A DNA stretch of 8,911 nt. It comes from Pyrinomonadaceae bacterium (GTDB lineage: Bacteria > Acidobacteriota > Blastocatellia > Pyrinomonadales > Pyrinomonadaceae). The position numbers and the translations under genes are program-made. The DNA is taken from assembly GCA_013813825.1 (NCBI GenBank), contig JACCRA010000486.1, positions 1-8,911 of the forward strand, in the 5' to 3' direction. This document shows positions 1 to 5,748 of this stretch, piece after piece (within the stretch, counting starts at the first letter, position 1; the number at the start of each line of letters is the position of its first letter). The notes under the pieces were generated by a model. The model did not search any database, was not told the DNA's origin, and saw nothing but the letters and a program-made list of their open reading frames with translations.

Positions 1-815
1 TCGTCGGCTGTCAGGGGTGGAACTATGACGATTGGGTGACGGGGCCGGGCGAGCGCGTCTTTTACCCGCGAGGCACGCGCGCCGCAGACATGCTGGAAGT
101 TTACGCGCGCGTTTTTGAGACCGTCGAGATTGATTCGACCTTCTACGCCATTCCGCCTGTCTCGACTTTTGAAGGATGGGCGAAGCGCACGCCGCCGGGT
201 TTCACTTTCTCTTTGAAGCTGCCGCAGGAGATTACGCACGAGAACGCGCTGGGGACGGGAAGCATCGCCATCCTTGATGAATTCTGCGAGCGAGCGCGTG
301 CACTGAAGGAAAAACTCGCTTGCGTACTCATTCAATTACCGCCGCAATTTGATTTGAACCGTGAGAACGGGCTTGCCCTGCGCGCCTTTCTGCCCAGACT
401 GCCGCGCGACATCAGATTCAGCATGGAGTTTCGGAGTTCAGGCTGGCTGAAAGAAAGCGTACTCGATTTCTTCGCCGAGCATCACGTCTCGCTGGCGCTC
501 GTCGAAGGCCAGTGGATTGCCCCCGAAGACACTTGGCGCCTGGCGGAGCGCACGACAGCAGATTTCGTTTACATCCGCTGGATGGGCGCGCGTAACCTCA
601 CACGATTCGACCTCGTGCAGCGTCCGCAGGACGAGAATCTCTTCGAGTGGAGCAACATGATCTCGCGCCTCGCAAAGCGCGTTTCGCACGTTTACGCTTA
701 CTTCAGCAACTTCTATGAAGGCCACGCCCCCGCCAGCGCAAACAAGCTGAAGCGATTGCTCGGCCACTTCACAGTTGAAGCCGCAGACCTCGAAGACCAG
801 CCGTCTCTTTTTTAA
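1..815 (+). CDS. DUF72 (YecE-like) TIM-barrel family protein, 5' end outside window
   Basis: The reading frame is open from base 3. The codons before the GTG at 36 spell a typical DUF72 opening (GCQGWNYDDW), so the gene starts upstream of the window and the GTG at 36 is internal. Further family marks are FYAIP followed by a Trp, PGFTFSLKLPQEITH, a MEFR segment, YIRWMG, and near the end YAYFSNFYEGHAP. DUF72 proteins are about 240-300 residues, fold as TIM barrels and are probably cytosolic; their biochemical role is not established. About 270 residues are visible, so little of the N-terminus is missing. The protein ends in QPSLF, which resembles the bacterial sliding-clamp binding pentapeptide QL[S/D]LF. 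The TAA stop is at 813-815. No clear terminator follows. Family assignment is confident; function is unknown. Confidence 0.9.
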   Translation, partial: VGCQGWNYDDWVTGPGERVFYPRGTRAADMLEVYARVFETVEIDSTFYAIPPVSTFEGWAKRTPPGFTFSLKLPQEITHENALGTGSIAILDEFCERARALKEKLACVLIQLPPQFDLNRENGLALRAFLPRLPRDIRFSMEFRSSGWLKESVLDFFAEHHVSLALVEGQWIAPEDTWRLAERTTADFVYIRWMGARNLTRFDLVQRPQDENLFEWSNMISRLAKRVSHVYAYFSNFYEGHAPASANKLKRLLGHFTVEAADLEDQPSLF

Positions 816-855
816 GCAGGCTGACGGGTGAAAGCGTGAACAAACCGAATGGGCG

Positions 856-883
856 TTGATAACACACCAAATCAGCGTATCAT
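856..883 (+). promoter_or_regulatory. Candidate sigma70-like promoter for the DUF433/DUF5615 pair
   Basis: TTGATA (856-861) and TATCAT (878-883) each match the -35 and -10 consensus at five of six positions, with a 16-base spacer. Transcription would begin near 890 and give a leader of about 120 bases before the ATG at 1011. A second, weaker possibility is TTGCCT (975-980) with TTTAAT (997-1002), which would give a nearly leaderless message. That would fit the poor ribosome binding site in front of 1011. Prediction by eye only. Confidence 0.42.
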
Positions 884-891
884 CTAGAATC

Positions 892-990
892 GTGCTGCTT
901 ATTGAGAAGTTAATTGAAAGCTGTTCGCTCAGCGCGGATTCGGGCGTTAGGTTGCTATCTTTGCCGGAACATTCTTGCCTCAAGCAGCAC
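892..990. repeat. Inverted repeat in the leader of the toxin-antitoxin pair
   Basis: GTGCTGCTT (892-900) is perfectly reverse-complemented by AAGCAGCAC (982-990), with 81 bases between. If transcription starts near 890, both arms lie in the 5' untranslated leader and the first sits almost at the start site. Such a site could be an operator bound by a dimeric regulator or a long RNA stem. It could also be chance, since 9-base arms at this spacing are not rare. Confidence 0.35.
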
Positions 991-1010
991 TTGAGATTTA
1001 ATATCACGCT

Positions 1011-1235
1011 ATGACTTATCAGAACATTATCACCATCGAACCAGGCAAGCGTGGTGGTAAGCCTTGTATTCGCGGGATGCGTATTACCGTCTACGACGTG
1101 CTCGAATACCTAGCTTCCGGTATGACGCACGAGGAAGTCCTTGAAGATTTCCCCTATCTCACGAAAGAAGACATCCTGGCTTGTCTCAGTTATGCCGCTG
1201 ATCGTGAGAAACGGTCAATGGTGGTCGAAGGATGA
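1011..1235 (+). CDS. DUF433 family antitoxin-like protein
   Basis: This 74-residue protein covers essentially the whole DUF433 domain. Residues 15-24 (GGKPCIRGMR) followed by ITVYDVLEYLASGMT and a run with EEVLEDFPYLTKEDI are the hallmark of the family, a small winged-helix-like domain found in VapB-type antitoxins. Its expected role is to bind and neutralise the toxin encoded next and to bind the operon's own promoter. The stop overlaps the start of the toxin gene (ATGA at 1232-1235), so the two are translationally coupled. The ribosome binding site before the ATG is weak. Family call is from motifs; regulation is inferred from other antitoxins. Confidence 0.88.
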   Translation: MTYQNIITIEPGKRGGKPCIRGMRITVYDVLEYLASGMTHEEVLEDFPYLTKEDILACLSYAADREKRSMVVEG

Positions 1236-1588
1236 AGCTGCTCTTTGACCAGAACTTATCTCCACGTTTGGTCAATCGCCTGTCTGATCTATACCCTGAT
1301 TCAAATCATGTCTATCCACTTGGCATTGACCGCGTGCCTGATAAAGACGTGTGGGAATATGCGCGGCGAGAAGGCTTCTTGATCGTGACCAAGGATGCTG
1401 ATTTCAGCGATTTGTGCATGATGTTGGGCTTTCCGCCACAAGTAATCTGGATACGCCGTGGAAATTGTAAGACAGTAGATATTGAGATGATTCTTCGTCA
1501 TCCAGAAACGCTATCGGCATCGGGCGTCGTCGCCCCGTCACGCATCGTTATCGCCGCTAGCCGGAACGATCACCGCAGCAATAGATAG
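1232..1588 (+). CDS. DUF5615 PIN-like toxin
   Basis: This 118-residue protein matches the DUF5615 (PIN-like) family, the usual partner of DUF433 antitoxins. The N-terminal LLFDQNLSP carries the first acidic residue (D6). An acidic cluster lies at D37/D39 in PDKDVWEYARREG, and VTKDADF supplies D55 and D57. A WIRRGNC segment follows near 73-79. PIN domains are Mg-dependent ribonucleases that use such clustered acids, so the likely activity is RNA cleavage held in check by the antitoxin. No catalytic residue is obviously lost and the length is normal for the family, so the toxin looks intact. It starts inside the stop codon of the antitoxin gene. No terminator is evident just downstream. Confidence 0.85.
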   Translation: MKLLFDQNLSPRLVNRLSDLYPDSNHVYPLGIDRVPDKDVWEYARREGFLIVTKDADFSDLCMMLGFPPQVIWIRRGNCKTVDIEMILRHPETLSASGVVAPSRIVIAASRNDHRSNR

Positions 1589-1631
1589 ACATTCATGCGT
1601 CGCTCATTTAATTTCAGTCGCTTCATTGCGG

Positions 1632-1660
1632 TTGCAAACCGAGCCGTCGAAGCGTAGAAT
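1632..1660 (+). promoter_or_regulatory. Sigma70-like promoter for the Pro-rich secreted protein
   Basis: TTGCAA (1632-1637) and TAGAAT (1655-1660) are separated by exactly 17 bases and match the consensus at four and five of six positions. Transcription would start near 1667, about 75 bases before the ATG at 1743. The -35 lies within a small palindrome GGTTGCAAACC (1630-1640), which could be an operator. Confidence 0.5.
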
Positions 1661-1700
1661 ATTCGCCATCACCACAATCTCTCCCTTTACCATTATTTCC

Positions 1701-1721
1701 GCCCTGGAAGTCTGTCAGGGC
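1701..1721 (+). promoter_or_regulatory. Leader hairpin just upstream of the ribosome binding site
   Basis: GCCCTG (1701-1706) pairs perfectly with CAGGGC (1716-1721) around a 9-base loop. The hairpin ends five bases before the purine-rich ribosome binding site AGAAGGGA (1726-1733). No U-run follows, so it is not a terminator. It could influence translation start or message stability of the gene at 1743; this is inference. Confidence 0.35.
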
Positions 1722-1742
1722 AACTAGAAGGGAAAACCGTCT

Positions 1743-2219
1743 ATGAGTACAGGATTTTCTAGAATCATTAAAGCCGCTGCGCTATCTCTTATTATAGCGT
1801 TATGTGTAGCAGCCGTAATGGCGATGCAGGGACAGGGTCGCGGTCGCTTGCCTGGCACACCGCGAGGCCCGATTGAGCGCCCGTCACCGCCACCGACGCC
1901 GTCGCCGATGCCAACACCATCGCCGAGACCGACCCCATCACCAAGGCCAACGCCGTCGCCGGAGCCAAGTCCGACTCCAAGTCCAACACCAACACCAACG
2001 CCGATGCCGACTCCAAGTCCATCTCCATCACCGAGTCCATCGCCAAGTCCGTCTCCAAGTCCGAGTCCGTCGCCTTCGCCGAGTCCTTCACCGTCGCCGG
2101 GAACTGGCCCGACGAGTAAAGAACAGTGCAAGAACGGCGGATACAAGAATTTCGGATTCAGAAACCAGGGTCAGTGCGTGAGCGCCGTCGAACGCTCGGA
2201 AAATTCTCGCAGACCATAA
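1743..2219 (+). CDS. Secreted Pro-Ser/Thr repeat protein with C-terminal CKNGG...GQCV motif
   Basis: The 158-residue product has three parts. Residues 1-28 form a Sec-type signal peptide (basic start, hydrophobic [17 protein letters not shown] core, probable cleavage after AVMA). Residues 47-119 are almost only Pro-Ser and Pro-Thr dipeptides with occasional Arg, Met or Glu. Residues 125-149 are a compact motif, [10 protein letters not shown]...NQGQCVSAV, with two cysteines (C129, C145) that could form a disulfide outside the cytoplasm. From memory, this motif recurs at the C-terminus of small secreted proteins in Acidobacteriota and Actinobacteria; its function is unknown to me. The Pro-rich part probably acts as an extended spacer. 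AGAAGGGA at 1726-1733 supports this start. A promoter-like site and hairpin lie upstream and a strong terminator follows, so the gene is probably monocistronic. Confidence 0.82.
   Translation: MSTGFSRIIKAAALSLIIALCVAAVMAMQGQGRGRLPGTPRGPIERPSPPPTPSPMPTPSPRPTPSPRPTPSPEPSPTPSPTPTPTPMPTPSPSPSPSPSPSPSPSPSPSPSPSPSPSPGTGPTSKEQCKNGGYKNFGFRNQGQCVSAVERSENSRRP
1881..2099 (+). repeat. Degenerate Pro-Ser/Thr coding repeat
   Basis: About 219 bases encode a tract of Pro-X dipeptides in the secreted protein. The DNA is not a clean tandem repeat: Pro uses ccg, cca and cct, and Ser uses tcg, agt, tct and tca in mixed order. The amino acid pattern is therefore more regular than the DNA pattern, which points to selection on the protein. 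The opposite strand is also open here and would encode a Gly-Asp-Leu-rich product, a side effect of the repeat. Confidence 0.8.
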
Positions 2220-2242
2220 CAAGTGAATCTCCAGAAGCAACG

Positions 2243-2273
2243 AAGCCCTCGGCGCGTTCGAGGGCTTTTTTGT
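2243..2273 (+). terminator. Intrinsic terminator after the Pro-rich secreted protein gene
   Basis: AAGCCCTCG (2243-2251) pairs perfectly with CGAGGGCTT (2259-2267) around a 7-base loop, and a run of T follows (2266-2271, then gttt). It lies about 24 bases after the stop codon of the secreted protein gene. Confidence 0.88.
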
Positions 2274-2373
2274 TTGTTAAAGCCAAACTTAATGCTGAAA
2301 CTACTTGAAAATTACCCGCTCTAACTTAGCTTTGCTACACCAGAGCCATGTCAGATAGGATGGTGAGTCAATG

Positions 2374-2656
2374 TGACGTGGTCTAATTTTTCAAGACACG
2401 ACCCTCTCGCTAGAATAACGAGATGAGAAAATACGACGAAGAGTTTAAGCAAGCAGCTGTGAAGAAGACTCACGACGGGCAGTCGGTGGCTTCAGTCGCA
2501 CGCGAGTTGGGCTGTGCCGAGAGTCTGTGGCATAACTGGAAGCGCCAAGCGGTCGCGGTCAGCTCCGATGCCGAACAGGAAGTGCTCGCCTTGCGCAAGA
2601 AGTTGCGCGAGGTCGAGCTGGAGCGCATCCTTCTTTGCTGCGGATATGATGTATAG
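2374..2656 (+). mobile_element. Remnant of an IS3-family insertion sequence (left part only)
   Basis: The truncated orfA at 2423 is preceded by TGACGTGGTCTAATTTTTCA (2374-2393), which starts with TG and resembles the left inverted repeat plus leader of IS3-family elements. No reverse-complement copy of this end was found downstream, and no orfB (DDE transposase) is present. The similarity to element sequence stops near 2636, so only the left end survives. The exact left boundary is uncertain by a few bases. Confidence 0.55.
2423..2656 (+). pseudogene. Truncated IS3-family transposase OrfA
   Basis: The 77-residue frame begins MRKYDEEFKQAAVK and continues with a helix-turn-helix typical of IS3 OrfA (SVASVARELGCAESLWHNWKRQ, residues 21-42). 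A leucine-zipper-like stretch (EVLALRKKLREVELER) follows, the OrfA dimerisation segment. In intact relatives ELER is followed by DILKKA and some 10-20 more residues. Here it reads ELERIL and then departs into unrelated CCGYDV and a stop. The conserved Asp codon is missing and OrfB, which carries the DDE catalytic site, is absent. OrfA alone does not transpose, so this is a dead fragment. The ribosome binding site is poor, as is common for IS3 elements. Confidence 0.75.
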
Positions 2657-2715
2657 TGTTCGCGGACAGCGGCTGAAGCGGGGCATTGGGCGGCTAGATT
2701 GAACGGAGAAAACCG

Positions 2716-3369
2716 ATGAATTTCATGGCTAAATGGGTTGACTACGATACGCCTTTTGTCAGGCAGCGTTACAATCGGCTCGCCAGGTTTTTCGTTTTCT
2801 TCGAGTGGCTTTTCCTGCTTCCTCGTAGCATTCGCAGCAAAGCGATTAGCCGCTTGGAACTCAAACGCGGCAGTCGTGTTCTTGAAGTAGGGTGTGGGAC
2901 AGGCAGAAATCTTGCCCCGTTGCTGGAAGCGGTCGGAGCAGAAGGTCATGTGTATGGCGTTGATTTGTCAGAAGGAATGTTGGTGGAAGCTGAGGAGCTA
3001 TGCACTCAAAGAGAGTGGCATAATGTTGAATTGATGCGTGCGGATGCGGCTGAATACGTTTTGCCCGAACTTGTTGATGGCGCAATCTTCAGTCTTTCGT
3101 ATGCGGTCATTCCTCATCACAGGGACGCGTTGCGCCACGCCTGGAAACAGTTACGTCCGGGCGGCTATCTTGTCATTATGGACGCTAAACTTCCATCCGG
3201 CATTCTCGGCAAGATGCTTCACCCGTTCGTGGTGTGGACAAGCAAGTTGACAGTGCTTGGCAATCCGGACGTTCGTCCATGGGATGAGTTGAAGGAATTG
3301 ACCGATGATGTTGATTATGAAGAATCGCAGTTTGGCACATACTACATTTGCCGCGCGAGGAAACGTTAA
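2716..3369 (+). CDS. Class I SAM-dependent methyltransferase (UbiE/PmtA-like)
   Basis: The 217-residue protein carries the Rossmann methyltransferase motifs in order: motif I VLEVGCGTGRNL (55-66), the acidic end of strand 2 in YGVDLSEGM (80-88), RADAAE (108-113), and LRPGGYLVIMD (146-156). The N-terminal YNRLARFFVFFEWLFLLP is like small membrane-associated enzymes that methylate quinone precursors or phospholipids. The true substrate cannot be read from sequence. The start is supported by GGAG at 2705-2708, seven bases before the ATG; the ATG at codon 4 lies farther from it. The next gene follows after 14 bases with its own ribosome binding site, so the two form an operon. That neighbour is Coq4-like, which slightly favours an isoprenoid-quinone or other lipid substrate. 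An IS3 relic ends 60 bases upstream. Confidence 0.85.
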   Translation: MNFMAKWVDYDTPFVRQRYNRLARFFVFFEWLFLLPRSIRSKAISRLELKRGSRVLEVGCGTGRNLAPLLEAVGAEGHVYGVDLSEGMLVEAEELCTQREWHNVELMRADAAEYVLPELVDGAIFSLSYAVIPHHRDALRHAWKQLRPGGYLVIMDAKLPSGILGKMLHPFVVWTSKLTVLGNPDVRPWDELKELTDDVDYEESQFGTYYICRARKR

Positions 3370-3383
3370 TCGGGAGATAAGAG

Positions 3384-3971
3384 ATGAGCGCGTACAACCC
3401 GGAGCTAACCCTGCGCGATGCACGCACACAATACTTCGCCGTTAATAACTTTGGCTGGGGCGGATACGATGACAAATGGGTCAAAGTAGAATACGGGGTG
3501 CTGCGTTTCTATTTTCCGAACACAAAAGGAAGAGTGAAGGTCGTAAAATACCATGACCTTCATCATATCCTGACCGAGTATGGCACTTCATTATCCGGCG
3601 AGACTGAAATCGGAGCGTGGGAAGTTGCGACCGGGTGTACACGCAGCTTGGCGGCGTGGCTGCTAAACTTATCGGGGTTTGCGGCGGGACTTGTGATCAA
3701 TCCTCAAGGTGTTTACAAAGCCTTTCTCAGAGGAAAGCACAGCGCAAATCTGTATCATCTGCCTTTTAACGATGAACTTCTCTCATCCAGAGTCGGCTAC
3801 CTTCGCCAGCAACTCAATTTGGATGAGCCGCTCCGTCCGGCATCATTAGCTGACAACACAGCTTTCATCCTCTGGTCGCTCATTAGTGTTGTGACGTTAC
3901 TGATCATCATCGGGATAGTGATCACGCCCTTAATTCTGATATTGATAGGTGGCTGGTGGTTATTAGGGTGA
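3384..3971 (+). CDS. Coq4-like protein with HDxxH(x11)E motif and C-terminal membrane segment
   Basis: This 195-residue protein contains H57-D58-L-H-H61, then eleven residues, then E73. That is exactly the HDxxH(x11)E metal-binding pattern of Coq4. Eukaryotic Coq4 is needed for coenzyme Q assembly and has been linked to decarboxylation/hydroxylation at C1 of the quinone ring. Around the motif, IGAWEVATG and AAWLLNLSGFAAGLV are helical and partly hydrophobic. Residues 159-195 are strongly hydrophobic with a Pro break (TPLIL), giving one long or two short membrane segments not typical of classical Coq4. GGGAG at 3372-3376 fixes the start. The gene is co-directional with the methyltransferase and 14 bases after it. 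The Coq4 link rests on one motif plus context. Another metal-dependent lipid enzyme is possible. An IS630 relic begins a few bases after the stop. Confidence 0.62.
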   Translation: MSAYNPELTLRDARTQYFAVNNFGWGGYDDKWVKVEYGVLRFYFPNTKGRVKVVKYHDLHHILTEYGTSLSGETEIGAWEVATGCTRSLAAWLLNLSGFAAGLVINPQGVYKAFLRGKHSANLYHLPFNDELLSSRVGYLRQQLNLDEPLRPASLADNTAFILWSLISVVTLLIIIGIVITPLILILIGGWWLLG

Positions 3972-3976
3972 TGCGC

Positions 3977-4200
3977 GTCTGCCAACCGCCGCCCAGTATT
4001 CAGATTGTCTTGCACAACTCTGATCTGCCGCGCCTCTGGATCCCTCTCGGCCACCTCATTCATAAAGAGAGCGTGCCATGATTGAGTTCCAACAGGGCAG
4101 TGGCTCTTTTGAAAACTCTGGCCGGAAGTTGACCTTTCGAGATAAGGGTCATTAAAAAATCTCGGTCTGCTTGGCTGAGTTTGATGTGTTCTTTGTGCAT
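3977..4200 (-). pseudogene. Internally deleted IS630-family transposase relic
   Basis: Read on the minus strand from the ATG at 4200, 46 codons resemble the N-terminus of IS630-family transposases: HIKLSQADRDFLMTLISKG, then LPARVFKRATALLELNHG, ending at a TGA (4060-4062). In another frame, from about 4066, the strand reads FMNEVAERDPEARQIRVVQDNLNT. This matches the central catalytic region of the same family, where the Asp of VQDN is the second acid of the DDE triad. It then reads RRLAD down to 3977, possibly a further piece. In intact members roughly 200 residues separate the first two segments, so a large internal deletion with a frameshift has occurred. It cannot encode an active enzyme. 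The relic abuts the stop codon of the Coq4-like gene. Confidence 0.68.
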
Positions 4201-4232
4201 GTTTTCAGCATACAACTAAAATAACTGAAAAC
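4201..4232. repeat. Inverted repeat at the 5' side of the IS630 relic
   Basis: GTTTTCAG (4201-4208) is perfectly reverse-complemented by CTGAAAAC (4225-4232) with a 16-base AT-rich spacer. It touches the start codon of the transposase relic. It could be a subterminal transposase-binding site, part of the element's end, or a hairpin in the transposase leader. No second copy was found on the far side of the relic. Confidence 0.35.
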
Positions 4233-4314
4233 TTAAATTCCAATGTAATAAAGACCAACTGACCAAAACTGGTGTTCATTGTTAGCCGCTTAGATCGGGC
4301 TGCAATAATGAAAG

Positions 4315-4349
4315 AGACGCCGCTCGTCAACGGCGTCTTCTTATTTTTT
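4315..4349 (+). terminator. Intrinsic terminator, probably bidirectional
   Basis: AGACGCCG (4315-4322) pairs with CGGCGTCT (4331-4338) around an 8-base loop. On the plus strand CTTCTTATTTTTT follows, which favours termination of transcripts coming from the Coq4-like side. On the minus strand the hairpin lies about 20 bases after the stop codon of the DUF1501 gene and is followed by CTTTCATT, a weaker U-tract. It is therefore well placed to serve both converging transcripts. Confidence 0.75.
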
Positions 4350-4367
4350 GCTTCGAGCAATTCTGTC

Positions 4368-5663
4368 TTAACCGAGCACGCCACGGAACTTCGCCGCGCT
4401 CGTCGCGTAGCCGGGGAAAATCTTTGACAAGTTCGCGCCGCCCGCGAGGTGCTTCTGCGTCACTTCGCCGAACACGTCGCGGAAGTCAGTGGTCAAGGCG
4501 AGGTCGCGGCCTTCGTAGAGGTTGCCCGCGTCGAGGCCGGGCCAGTCGCCGTACACTTTGCCGCCGCGCGTCTGGCCGCCGATGACGAACATCGCGTTGG
4601 CGTGGCCGTGATCCGTGCCGCGGTTGCCATTCTCGCGCGCCGTGCGGCCGAACTCGGACATCGTCAGGATCACCACGTCGTCCATCCGTTGCGGGCCGAG
4701 GTCGGTGTAGAGCGCCGTGATGCCGGCCCCGAACTCCGCGAGCCTGAGCGCGAGTTGCCCACGCGAGTTGCCTTGATTAACGTGCGTATCCCAGCCGCCG
4801 CTGTCCGTGAAAGCGATCTCTAGCCCGACGCCCGCCTTGATCAGTTGCGCGATCTGCAACAACGACTGACCGAAGCGCCCTTGCGGATACTGCGCGCCGT
4901 TCTCCGGTTTGTACTGCGAAGGGTTGACGCGCTTCAGGTAATCAATCGCCTCGAAGGTCTCCTTGCCGGTGCCGCTTAAGGCGTCGCTCGCCGCCTGTTC
5001 GTAGATGTCTTCGAAGCCCCCCTGCACTGCCCGCGAGTTTTGGCCGGCGCGGATCGTGAAGTCGCTGAGGTTCGAGATCGCCAGCGCGGGCGCGCGGCCC
5101 TGCATCGTGCGCGGCATGTTCTGCGTCATCGAGACGGCGCGGAACGGCGAAGCCTCCTTGCCGGTTTGCGTCTGCAACAGCCGGTTGAGCCAGCCGTCCG
5201 GCGTCGATTTAATGCCCGGCGTACCCGCTTCCATGTAATCCTGCGCGTCGAAGTGCGAGCGCGTGTTGGCGGGCGAGCCGGCCGCGTGAACAATCGCCAG
5301 ACGCTTTGCGTCCCAGATCGGCTTGAAGCCCGCCGCCAGCACCGGATGCAAGCCAAAGAAGCCGTCTAAGTCAGCCGCCGCCTCGCCGTTGGTCCCCTTG
5401 CCCGGCTGGGCGATGGCGATGCTCGGCCGGTACTCGTAATACTTCCGCTCGCCGTGTGGCACAACCATGTTGAGGCCATCGACCGCCCCGCGTTGGAAGA
5501 TCGCGATCAGCGTCTTACGCCTCCCAGCGCCGCCGGCGGCCACGCGCTCGCGCGTCTGCGCCATCACGGCGCGCTGCAAAAACGACGGCGTCATCCCCAC
5601 CAGCCCGACGCTCGCCAGCGCCACGCCGCCCGATCTCAAAAAGAATCTCCGATTCATCGTCAT
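4368..5663 (-). CDS. DUF1501 family protein, Tat-exported
   Basis: The 431-residue protein starts with a twin-arginine signal (NRRFFLRSGG, then a mild hydrophobic stretch to about residue 35 and TPSFLQRAVMAQ), so it is probably exported folded. Family motifs are IFQRGAVDGLNMVVPHG (55-71), LHPVLAAGF, SHFDAQDYMEAG (136-147), DSGGWDTH (287-294), SEFGRTARENG (336-346) and GTDHGHANAMF (349-359). DUF1501 is related to the alkaline phosphatase/sulfatase fold; the His and Asp residues of these motifs probably bind metal, but the substrate is unknown. GAGG lies 9 bases before the ATG at 5663; an ATG two codons later is possible. The gene sits 85 bases after the DUF1800 gene on the same strand. This pairing is very common in Acidobacteriota and Planctomycetota, and the two proteins probably work together. 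Confidence 0.92.
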   Translation of the reverse strand: MTMNRRFFLRSGGVALASVGLVGMTPSFLQRAVMAQTRERVAAGGAGRRKTLIAIFQRGAVDGLNMVVPHGERKYYEYRPSIAIAQPGKGTNGEAAADLDGFFGLHPVLAAGFKPIWDAKRLAIVHAAGSPANTRSHFDAQDYMEAGTPGIKSTPDGWLNRLLQTQTGKEASPFRAVSMTQNMPRTMQGRAPALAISNLSDFTIRAGQNSRAVQGGFEDIYEQAASDALSGTGKETFEAIDYLKRVNPSQYKPENGAQYPQGRFGQSLLQIAQLIKAGVGLEIAFTDSGGWDTHVNQGNSRGQLALRLAEFGAGITALYTDLGPQRMDDVVILTMSEFGRTARENGNRGTDHGHANAMFVIGGQTRGGKVYGDWPGLDAGNLYEGRDLALTTDFRDVFGEVTQKHLAGGANLSKIFPGYATSAAKFRGVLG

Positions 5664-5748
5664 TGCTTGATACCTCGACTAACTTCAACTACCGCTGATC
5701 GCTGACAACTTCGACTCCCTCAACTCGCAGCCACCGGCCGCCTTCCGC

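Noticed and set aside
36..38. GTG as the true start of the DUF72 gene
   Set aside because: In-frame codons upstream encode the conserved DUF72 N-terminus (GCQGWNY), so the start is outside the window.
438..1007. 189-residue minus-strand open frame across the DUF72 3' end and the intergenic region
   Set aside because: It overlaps the well-supported DUF72 gene in antisense and shows no recognisable domain.
1881..2099. CRISPR-like or minisatellite array
   Set aside because: There are no constant-length repeats with unique spacers; the period is a Pro-X dipeptide with mixed codons inside a coding frame.
1724..2146. 140-residue minus-strand open frame rich in Gly-Asp-Leu repeats
   Set aside because: It is the exact antisense of the Pro-Ser repeat. 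Its regularity follows from the plus-strand repeat, while the plus-strand frame has a signal peptide, a ribosome binding site, a promoter and a terminator.
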